A stretch of DNA of 64,000 bases, from assembly GCA_025358295.1 (NCBI GenBank), contig JANYJY010000036.1, positions 1-64,000 of the forward strand, given 5' to 3'. The stretch comes from Gammaproteobacteria bacterium. Its GTDB lineage: Bacteria > Pseudomonadota > Gammaproteobacteria > Steroidobacterales > Steroidobacteraceae. Position numbers and translations under genes: made by a program. A model generated the notes under the pieces. That model saw nothing but the letters and a program-made list of their open reading frames with translations. It made no database searches and was not told the DNA's origin. Of the stretch, positions 57,914 to 64,000 are shown one piece after another; the first letter of the stretch is position 1; every line of letters starts with the position of its first letter.

Positions 57914-58668
57914 CCCGCCACCTCGATGAGGCGGCGAACGCGACCCCAATCCTTGAATTCAATAATCAATTCCACGGCGGCCGGACGCGACCATAGGTTT
58001 GCCGGCGCGGCGATATTCGACGGCGGCCACTGGCTTTGCCAGGCTTGGTTCTCGTCGAGGTAGCGCAGCTGGATGGCTTTGATGCCGGTGAGTAGGTCCT
58101 GCACCACCGGCTTATTGCCCTGTACGGTATCAAGGTTCACTTGATAGCTGCGCTTGAGCACGTCGATGACCAAGGCGTAGGAAACTCGCTGCATCGTGCC
58201 GCGCTGCTGTCCGGCCGTGTTCGACCATCCGGCGCGAGTCAAATCCATGATGGGTGCCAGGCTGGCGCTGGTACTGCCGCCGAAGTTTGCGCCTGAGTTG
58301 AAGCTTTGGGTGGCGAAGCTCATGCCCGAGCTCGACGTTGAGCCCGAGGTGGACGTTGAACTCGGCAGGGGAGTGAGAGTGCCGATTCCGCCGGTGCCCT
58401 GCAGCGCGGGCAAGCGAGTCTGACCCAATATGTCGCGCACCGGTCGCGGTACGGTTTGGGCAATATCCTGCACCAACATGCGCATGCCGAATTCGATTTC
58501 GCGCGAGCGTTTCAGCGACTCTTCCGTGCGCTCGGCCGACATGCGTGCAGCTCGATAGGTGCCGTAGCCCAGCGCCGACATGATCCCGAGAATCAACAGT
58601 GCCACCAAGATCTCGATGAGGGTGAACCCGGCGGCCGAATGAGGCCGATGTCGATGCGGCGGGTTCAT
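57910..58668 (-). CDS. gspJ: Type II secretion system minor pseudopilin J
   Basis: 252 residues with the prepilin cleavage signature AAGFTLIEILVALLILG (cut before Phe, Glu at +5). A Ser/Thr/Gly-rich low-complexity stretch (about 100-140) interrupts the globular part and is longer than usual. Overlaps gspI by 4 bases. Confidence 0.92.
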   Translation of the reverse strand: MNPPHRHRPHSAAGFTLIEILVALLILGIMSALGYGTYRAARMSAERTEESLKRSREIEFGMRMLVQDIAQTVPRPVRDILGQTRLPALQGTGGIGTLTPLPSSTSTSGSTSSSGMSFATQSFNSGANFGGSTSASLAPIMDLTRAGWSNTAGQQRGTMQRVSYALVIDVLKRSYQVNLDTVQGNKPVVQDLLTGIKAIQLRYLDENQAWQSQWPPSNIAAPANLWSRPAAVELIIEFKDWGRVRRLIEVAG

Positions 58669-59219
58669 GGCGGCTGGGTGGGCACTGGCGGGGCGGTCGG
58701 CGTCGGAGTCCGAGTCGTCGTCGTGGGCGCACCGGGGGTTGTCGGGTTCGTAGGGGTTTCGGCCGACGCGCTGGCCGCAGTGCTGCCGACGGTCCAGTCC
58801 CCATCGGAACTTCCTGGCGGGGCCACCGATGCGCCAGTGAATCCGGTGGATTCCGCCAACGCATTGCCCTTGCTTTTCGCCTCGCCGGCGTAAATGCGCA
58901 CGACCACGCGCTTCATCGTGGCAATGCTGGTGTCGTAGTACCGTGTGTCGTAGTGCCAGGTGCGATTCGCGAAGCTGATTTCCCCGGTGTCGGTGTTCTG
59001 GCCATACTTGATCAAGTTCAGGCGTACTTCAGAGAGGCGATTGAGCGCCATCCATTGCGCCAGAGTCTTGTCGCGCAAGTAGCCGCTGGTGCGCGCCGTG
59101 CCGCTGACAGCGATCATTAGCGCCGACAGGCCCATCGCGACCACCATGAGCGCGACCAGCACTTCGATCAGCGTAAAGCCGCGGCTGGCGGAAAGGGGGC
59201 GCCACGAAGCGCTGCTCAC
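58665..59219 (-). CDS. gspI: Type II secretion system minor pseudopilin I
   Basis: 184 residues, prepilin signature SRGFTLIEVLVALMVVAMG; globular GspI core to about residue 120. The C-terminus is an extra tail (about 145-184) of Pro/Thr/Ala (TPGAPTTTTRTPTPTAPPVP) not found in typical GspI, which is near 125 residues. Overlaps gspH by 4 bases. Confidence 0.9.
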   Translation of the reverse strand: MSSASWRPLSASRGFTLIEVLVALMVVAMGLSALMIAVSGTARTSGYLRDKTLAQWMALNRLSEVRLNLIKYGQNTDTGEISFANRTWHYDTRYYDTSIATMKRVVVRIYAGEAKSKGNALAESTGFTGASVAPPGSSDGDWTVGSTAASASAETPTNPTTPGAPTTTTRTPTPTAPPVPTQPP

Positions 59220-59755
59220 GTCTGTTTCTCCGGATGATCCGAGCTGATGCGCGTGATCTTACCGAGCGCATCGCCATCCACGGAAGCCCTGGCGTTCGTG
59301 CCTTCGCGCAGCAAGGTGAGGCGAAACGGCGTGCCTTCTCCACTTGCCGCGATGGCGAGTTGCGGAGTCGGCGGCACGGCATTGCTGGCCAGCTTCCGAT
59401 CGATGGCTTTGATGACGACGATCTGAGAATCGAGCTGCAGTTGGAAGCTCACGCCCTTGGGTAAGTTGCGACGCCGAAATTCATGTTCCTGGTCGAATGC
59501 GAGCCAGCGATCGCGTCGCGGCTCGTACACGACGAACTCATAGGCAGTGGGCTCGATTCTCAGTCCGAAATCGCGGCCCTCCAGCAGCGCACGCTCATGC
59601 AGCAGGCCCACCAGGCCCTCGATGCGCCGGCTTTCCTCGTCGAGTTGGCTGTCGCGTCCGGTAGTGCCTATGGATAACACGGCAAGTGAAATGACGATGG
59701 CGATGATGACGACCACCACCAATATCTCAACCAGCGTGAAGCCCTTGCTGCGCAT
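59216..59755 (-). CDS. gspH: Type II secretion system minor pseudopilin H
   Basis: 179 residues with prepilin signature RSKGFTLVEILVVVVIIAIV. The N-terminal start is ATG at 59755; an earlier open frame would place residues before the leader and does not fit a short prepilin signal. It lies 25 bases after gspG. Confidence 0.9.
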   Translation of the reverse strand: MRSKGFTLVEILVVVVIIAIVISLAVLSIGTTGRDSQLDEESRRIEGLVGLLHERALLEGRDFGLRIEPTAYEFVVYEPRRDRWLAFDQEHEFRRRNLPKGVSFQLQLDSQIVVIKAIDRKLASNAVPPTPQLAIAASGEGTPFRLTLLREGTNARASVDGDALGKITRISSDHPEKQT

Positions 59756-59780
59756 GCTGCAGGAGCGCCCGGCGGCGCGC

Positions 59781-60215
59781 CTATTTTTGATCGAGCGTCG
59801 CGGTGCTGATATCCGCGTCGTAGCCATCGCCGCCCGGCTTCCCATCGCGGCCGTAGGTCACGATTTCATATTCGCGGCCGTTGGTGCCGGGGCTCGTATA
59901 TTGATACACATTGCCCCAGGGGTCCTTGGGAAGGGATTTCAAATAACCGTTCGAATTGTAATTGGTGATGGTGGGGTCCACCGGCTGCTTGACCAGCGCC
60001 AGCAAGCCTTGCTCGGTGGTGGGGTATTTGAAGTTGTCCAAGCGGTACAGGTCCAAAGCCGTCTCGATCGCCCGGATGTCGCTTTGTGCTCTCTTTACCT
60101 TGGCGACATCGACCTTGTCTATAATTTGCGGCACCACGAGTGCCCCGAGCACTGACAGAATGACGACCACGACCATGATCTCGATAAGGGTAAAACCACG
60201 TTGAACGTTGCGCAT
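59781..60215 (-). CDS. gspG: Type II secretion system major pseudopilin
   Basis: 144 residues. Prepilin signature QRGFTLIEIMVVVVILSVLGALVVP, then the GspG-specific C-terminal segment DPWGNVYQY, GREYEIVTYGRDGKPGGDG with its calcium-binding loop. First gene in the window of gspGHIJKLMN; E and F, which usually precede it, are replaced by a divergent rhombosortase gene after 46 bp. Confidence 0.95.
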   Translation of the reverse strand: MRNVQRGFTLIEIMVVVVILSVLGALVVPQIIDKVDVAKVKRAQSDIRAIETALDLYRLDNFKYPTTEQGLLALVKQPVDPTITNYNSNGYLKSLPKDPWGNVYQYTSPGTNGREYEIVTYGRDGKPGGDGYDADISTATLDQK

Positions 60216-60261
60216 AGTGACCTCGAATATTCCTTGAATGATACCAAAATAGGGGCCACAG

Positions 60262-60879
60262 ATGCCGCGTGACGCCGCAAATCGCTTGTCGCAAATTGCA
60301 GCCGCGCTACAGTGGGATCGCGGCCGATGGATTTGGTTGCTTGCTATTTTGCTGATACTGGATGCGGTGTTGGGTCTTGGCGACAGTATCAGCCAACTAT
60401 TGCGCTATGATCGCAGCGCCATAGCAAACGGCGGCTGGTGGCGGTTGCTCACAGCCCACATCGTACATCTCGATGTCCACCATCTATTGCTGAACGAATT
60501 GGGTTTGGTGCTGGTGTGGTCGCTGTTCGCCCAAGACTACGATGCCGAAGAGTGGTGCGCCATCGTGCTGGCCGGCGCCTTGGCCATCTCGTCGGGCCTT
60601 TGGTGGCTGAGTCCACGCGTCGAATGGTACGTGGGCGCATCCGGAGTCCTGCATGCGGCAATGGCTGCGGGCGCCGCAAAACACCTGGCGCTGCGTGCCT
60701 GGGATCGATGGATATTGGCGGTGGGTCTGTGCGCCAAGCTGGGATGGGAGCAATTGGGCGGCCCGGCGGCGCCCTTGATCGTCGTCGATGCTCATTTGTA
60801 CGGCGCTTGCTGCGGATTTGTCGTTGGGGCAGCACTCTCGTTTAGGATAGCTATAATTCGCCACCGTTCCCGCGGCTAG
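60262..60879 (+). CDS. rrtA: Rhombosortase (rhomboid-family intramembrane protease)
   Basis: A 205-residue six-helix membrane protein. WWRLLTAHIVHLDVHHLLLN is the rhomboid L1 loop; the active-site Ser is in WYVGASGVLHAAM (S127) and the His in DAHLYGACCGF (H178). The GxSGVLH form is that of rhombosortases, which cut GlyGly-CTERM sorting tags; those proteins are type II secretion substrates in Vibrio. Its position divergent from gspG fits this. AGGGG precedes the ATG. It is ten bases from fabD, so it may also be cotranscribed with the fatty-acid genes. Confidence 0.85.
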   Translation: MPRDAANRLSQIAAALQWDRGRWIWLLAILLILDAVLGLGDSISQLLRYDRSAIANGGWWRLLTAHIVHLDVHHLLLNELGLVLVWSLFAQDYDAEEWCAIVLAGALAISSGLWWLSPRVEWYVGASGVLHAAMAAGAAKHLALRAWDRWILAVGLCAKLGWEQLGGPAAPLIVVDAHLYGACCGFVVGAALSFRIAIIRHRSRG

Positions 60880-60888
60880 AGGCCAATC

Positions 60889-61830
60889 ATGTCACTTGCG
60901 TTCGTATTTCCCGGTCAAGGTTCACAGTCCATCGGCATGATGAGCACGTTGGCCACGAGCTCGCCGCTGATCGCAGCAACCTTTGCCGAGGCTTCAGCCG
61001 TGCTGGGCTACGATCTCTGGCAACGCTGCCAAGAAGGGCCGGTCGAAGCGCTCAACTCCACCGAGTGCACTCAGCCCGCGATGTTGACGGCCGGAGTCGC
61101 CACTTATCGATTGTGGCGCGAGCGCGGCGGCGCGGTACCCGCGATGATGGCCGGGCACAGTCTCGGGGAATTCACGGCATTGGTGGCTGCGGGCGTCCTG
61201 GATTTCAAGGCGGCTGTCGATTTGGTCCGATATCGTGGTGAATTGATGCAGGCGGCCGTGCCGCCGGGCCAGGGCGCCATGGCCGCAATTCTGGGATTGG
61301 AAGACATCGATATCGATGCGGCGTGCGACGAGGCGGCGCAAGGTGAAATTGTCGAGGCGGTCAATTTCAACGCGCCGGGCCAGGTGGTGATCGCGGGTCA
61401 TGCCGCGGCGGTGGCGCGGGCCATCGAGGCTGCAACGGCCAAGGGTGCGAAGCGTGCACTGGCATTGCCCATCAGCGTGCCCGCGCATAGCTCGCTCATG
61501 CAGCCGGCGGCGGAGCAATTGCGGTTGCGGCTCGAGAGCACGGTGGTCATGCCGGCGCGCGACATTGCAGTCTACGGAGTCGATGTCAGGACGCATGCCT
61601 CTTCGGAAGCCATTCGGGCCGGCCTGGTCAAGCAGCTGTACACGCCGGTGTTTTGGGCGGCGACGGTGCGCACCATGATCACCGCGGGTGCGACTCAGAT
61701 CGTCGAATGCGGTCCGGGCAAGGTGCTGACGGCCTTGAATCGGCGAGTGGACAAGAATCGCGATCTGAAAATGATGGCGCTCGAAGATCCGCAGTCCCTG
61801 GATATCGCGCTGACAACGGCAAAAGCATAA
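60889..61830 (+). CDS. fabD: Malonyl-CoA:ACP transacylase
   Basis: 313 residues. VFPGQGSQSIGMM opening, catalytic Ser in MAGHSLGEFTALVAAG, the later LPISVPAHSSLMQPAAEQL with the catalytic His, and VECGPGKVLTALNRR. Loads malonate onto ACP for chain elongation. AGAGG lies 8 bases before the ATG. fabH is not next to it, unlike many gammaproteobacteria. Confidence 0.96.
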   Translation: MSLAFVFPGQGSQSIGMMSTLATSSPLIAATFAEASAVLGYDLWQRCQEGPVEALNSTECTQPAMLTAGVATYRLWRERGGAVPAMMAGHSLGEFTALVAAGVLDFKAAVDLVRYRGELMQAAVPPGQGAMAAILGLEDIDIDAACDEAAQGEIVEAVNFNAPGQVVIAGHAAAVARAIEAATAKGAKRALALPISVPAHSSLMQPAAEQLRLRLESTVVMPARDIAVYGVDVRTHASSEAIRAGLVKQLYTPVFWAATVRTMITAGATQIVECGPGKVLTALNRRVDKNRDLKMMALEDPQSLDIALTTAKA

Positions 61831-61843
61831 CGAGGTGGCGGAC

Positions 61844-62578
61844 ATGTTGAATGGAGAAATTGCCTTGGTTACCGGCGCCACCCGCGGCATCGGTGCTGCC
61901 ATCGCCGAACGCCTCGCCAAGGATGGAGCGCGCGTCATCGGCACTGCGACGACGGCGGAGGGCGCAGCCCGGATCGGCGCGAGCTTGGCGGCGAGCGGCG
62001 GACGCGGCGTGGTCCTCGACGTGGTCAAACCGGACTCGATCAAGGCGGCGTTCGATGACATTGAAGCCAACGAGGGACCCGTCGGCATTCTCTGCAATAA
62101 CGCCGGTATCACGCGCGACACTTTGCTGCTGCGTATGAAGGAAGAGGATTGGGACGCCGTGCTGGACACCAATCTTGCCTCGGTGTTCAGGTTATCCAAG
62201 GCTGTATTGCGCGGAATGATGAAGGCGCGCAAGGGCCGCATCGTCAGCATCACCTCGGTGGTGGGCATGACCGGAAATCCCGGGCAAGCCAACTATGCGG
62301 CCGCGAAGGCCGGGATCCTTGGTTTCACGAAATCGTTGGCCCGGGAAGTGGGTTCGCGCGGCATTACGGTCAATGCGATCGCGCCGGGCTTCATCGATAC
62401 CGACATGACTCGGGCCCTGGCCGAGGCGCAGCGCACGGCATTGACCACACAGATTCCCTTGGGGAGGCTGGGGCAGCCGGCCGATATTGCGGCCGCGGTG
62501 GCGTTTCTCTGTTCCTCCGACGCCGGCTATATCACGGGGGAAACCCTGCATGTGAACGGCGGCATGTACATGCCCTAG
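61844..62578 (+). CDS. fabG: 3-oxoacyl-ACP reductase
   Basis: 244 residues, short-chain dehydrogenase: TGATRGIGAAIAERL, NNAGITRD, catalytic Ser-Tyr-Lys in VGMTGNPGQANYAAAKAG, and C-terminal HVNGGMYM. The ATG at 61844 has GAGG 8 bases upstream; a GTG at 61835 would add three residues. Confidence 0.95.
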   Translation: MLNGEIALVTGATRGIGAAIAERLAKDGARVIGTATTAEGAARIGASLAASGGRGVVLDVVKPDSIKAAFDDIEANEGPVGILCNNAGITRDTLLLRMKEEDWDAVLDTNLASVFRLSKAVLRGMMKARKGRIVSITSVVGMTGNPGQANYAAAKAGILGFTKSLAREVGSRGITVNAIAPGFIDTDMTRALAEAQRTALTTQIPLGRLGQPADIAAAVAFLCSSDAGYITGETLHVNGGMYMP

Positions 62579-62768
62579 GCGCCACTTGGACCCTTACTCG
62601 GCGCGGTTTGTCAATACAAAGCCGCTAGACCCTAGGTCAAATGTAGTTTCAAGGTAGCCGTCGCCGTCGGGTTCACATAAAATACGCGCCCTGTCGATTC
62701 CTTAAGGCTGGTCGCGGGCTTAAGTTAGTTCTGTGCATAATTAGTAATTCCGAGAGGACACCATAACG

Positions 62769-63011
62769 ATGAGTACTGTTGAGCAGCAGGTTAAGAAGAT
62801 CGTGGCCGAACAATTGGGCGTAAAAGAAGAAGAAGTCACCAATGACGCCTCGTTCGTCGACGATCTAGGCGCAGACTCGCTGGATACGGTTGAACTGGTG
62901 ATGGCGCTCGAGGAAGAATTCGAGACGGAGATTCCCGACGAAGACGCCGAGAAAATCACAACGGTTCAGCAGGCGATCGACTATATCAATTCGCACAAGG
63001 GTAAGGCCTGA
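62769..63011 (+). CDS. acpP: Acyl carrier protein
   Basis: 80 residues, very acidic, with the phosphopantetheine site [17 protein letters not shown] (Ser37). GAGAGGA lies about 13 bases before the ATG. The 190-bp gap after fabG probably contains its own promoter, usual for the abundant ACP; AT-rich TTCACATAAAAT and TAATTA blocks are seen but no promoter can be fixed. Confidence 0.97.
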   Translation: MSTVEQQVKKIVAEQLGVKEEEVTNDASFVDDLGADSLDTVELVMALEEEFETEIPDEDAEKITTVQQAIDYINSHKGKA

Positions 63012-63089
63012 ACCCCATTGGGTTGCGGGGCGGTGCCCTGACTCGCATTGGGGTCGAGGCTGAATGCAAATCCTAGCGAGGAGTCGCCG

Positions 63090-64000
63090 TTGAGTAAACG
63101 ACGCGTCGTTGTTACGGGTCTTGGAATCGTATCGCCGGTGGGCAACGACGTAGCGGGCGCTTGGGCTTCGATCCTGGCCGGCCGCAGCGGCATCGGTGCC
63201 GTGACGCGTTTCGACTCGGTGAATTTCCCCACGCATTTCGGCGGCGAGATCCGCGATCTGAATCTCGAATCCTACATGACCGCGAAAGACGCGCGGCGCA
63301 TGGACGCATTCATGCAGTACGGCGTCGTTGCCGGCATGCAAGCCATGCGAGATTCGGGACTTGGCGTCACCGAGGCGAATTCCGATCGCATCGGTGTGCT
63401 GATGGGTTCGGGTATGGGCGGTCTGGAATCCATCGAGGAGGCCTACGACAAGTACCTTGAGACTCGCTCGCCAAAGAAGGTCTCGCCGTTTTTCATCCCG
63501 GCCAGCATCATCAATCTGGTCGGCGGACACTTGTCGATCGCATTCAAGATCACGGGCCCGAATCTCGCCGTTGCCACGGCCTGCACGACCTCGACGCACG
63601 CGCTCGGTTTGGCCATGCGCCTCATTCAGTACGGCGAAGCGGATGCCATGATTGCCGGCGGCTCGGAGATGGCAACCTGCGCCACCGGCATGAGCGGTTT
63701 TGCCCAGGCCAAGGCGCTGTCGCAGCGCAATGACGATCCGCAGGGAGCAAGCCGTCCTTGGGACAAGGATCGCGACGGCTTCGTCATGGGCGACGGCGCC
63801 GGCGCCATGTTGCTCGAGGAATACGAACACGCCAAGGCGCGCGGCGCGAAGATCTACGCCGAGCTCGTGGGCTTCGGAATGAGCGGCGACGCCTACCATG
63901 TCACCGCGCCGCCGGAAGACGGCGAAGGTGCCCGCAAGGCCATGGCCAAGGCGCTCAGCGATGCTCAATTGAATCCTGCGCAGGTGCAATACGTGAATGC
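63090..64000 (+). CDS. fabF: 3-oxoacyl-ACP synthase II (partial, runs off the right edge)
   Basis: The first 303 residues of KAS II. RRVVVTGLGIVSPVGN opening, RMDAFMQYGVVAG, MGSGMGG, and the catalytic Cys in VATACTTSTHALGLAM. The reading frame is open to the window end. The start is TTG at 63090 with GAGGAG 7 bases upstream; no ATG is available before the conserved N-terminus. About a quarter of the protein, with both active-site histidines, is missing. Confidence 0.94.
   Translation, partial: MSKRRVVVTGLGIVSPVGNDVAGAWASILAGRSGIGAVTRFDSVNFPTHFGGEIRDLNLESYMTAKDARRMDAFMQYGVVAGMQAMRDSGLGVTEANSDRIGVLMGSGMGGLESIEEAYDKYLETRSPKKVSPFFIPASIINLVGGHLSIAFKITGPNLAVATACTTSTHALGLAMRLIQYGEADAMIAGGSEMATCATGMSGFAQAKALSQRNDDPQGASRPWDKDRDGFVMGDGAGAMLLEEYEHAKARGAKIYAELVGFGMSGDAYHVTAPPEDGEGARKAMAKALSDAQLNPAQVQYVN

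Noticed and set aside
60994-62292. Minus-strand open frame across fabD and fabG
   Set aside because: It spans two certain genes and contains no domain.
63012-63054. Inverted repeat ACCCCA/TGGGGT between acpP and fabF
   Set aside because: Six-base arms with a 31-base spacer and no U-run are not convincing as a terminator.
62865-63989. Minus-strand open frame across acpP and fabF
   Set aside because: Covers the ACP Ser37 region and KAS II active site on the opposite strand; no domain in the antisense reading.

Overview
This 64 kb window is a gene-dense, moderately GC-rich bacterial chromosome segment, almost entirely housekeeping genes in tight, overlapping operons. I see no insertion sequence, prophage, CRISPR array, rRNA or tRNA. 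Gene content points to a gammaproteobacterium, most likely the Xanthomonadales/Nevskiales side of the class. The basis is a fused aspartokinase-diaminopimelate decarboxylase (lysC-lysA), a complete hisGDCBHAFIE operon headed by a TrpR-family regulator, a metX-metB pair, tonB-exbB-exbD-exbD, a gsp type II secretion operon containing gspN, and fabD-fabG-acpP-fabF. The lineage is an inference from gene families; no marker RNA is present.

Layout. 1-5.2 kb: partial modB, hemH plus a secreted double-cupin protein, a vapBC-like toxin-antitoxin pair, and leuA behind a candidate leader peptide. 5.3-9 kb: lysC-lysA fusion and asd. 9-13.6 kb (minus): zwf-pgl-glgP. 13.8-15.4 kb: MATE exporter and a small membrane protein. 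15.4-23.3 kb (minus): TrpR-like regulator, the whole histidine pathway and an L,D-transpeptidase. 23.4-25.8 kb: SAM-I riboswitch, metX, metB. 25.8-29.9 kb (minus): ilvC-leuC-leuD-leuB. 30-33.2 kb: M17 aminopeptidase and ilvD. 33.5-40 kb: TonB system, TPR protein, peroxiredoxin, and a kinase-aminotransferase fusion. 40-42.6 kb (minus): iclR-etfB-etfA. 42.7-53.7 kb: oppBCDF, alaA-like aminotransferase, and an AddB/AddA-like repair pair. 54-60.2 kb: glyoxalase-fold protein and gspGHIJKLMN (minus). 60.3-64 kb: rhombosortase, then fabD-fabG-acpP-fabF (fabF cut by the window edge).

The genes largely form an amino-acid biosynthesis block: aspartate family (lysC-lysA, asd, metX, metB), branched chain (leuA, leuBCD, ilvC, ilvD) and histidine. 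Each appears to carry its own control device: a leucine-rich leader and alternative hairpins before leuA, a terminator-like hairpin before ilvC, an inverted repeat over the ilvD promoter, a 36-bp palindrome before the his operon, and a SAM-I riboswitch before metX. Other notable points are hisF, whose only start consistent with the family is an ATT codon; a rhombosortase next to the secretion system expected to export its substrates; and a fused kinase/PLP enzyme that looks like an amino-alcohol phosphorylation plus phospho-lyase catalyst. Many starts are GTG or TTG; I chose them from overlaps, Shine-Dalgarno spacing and family length.
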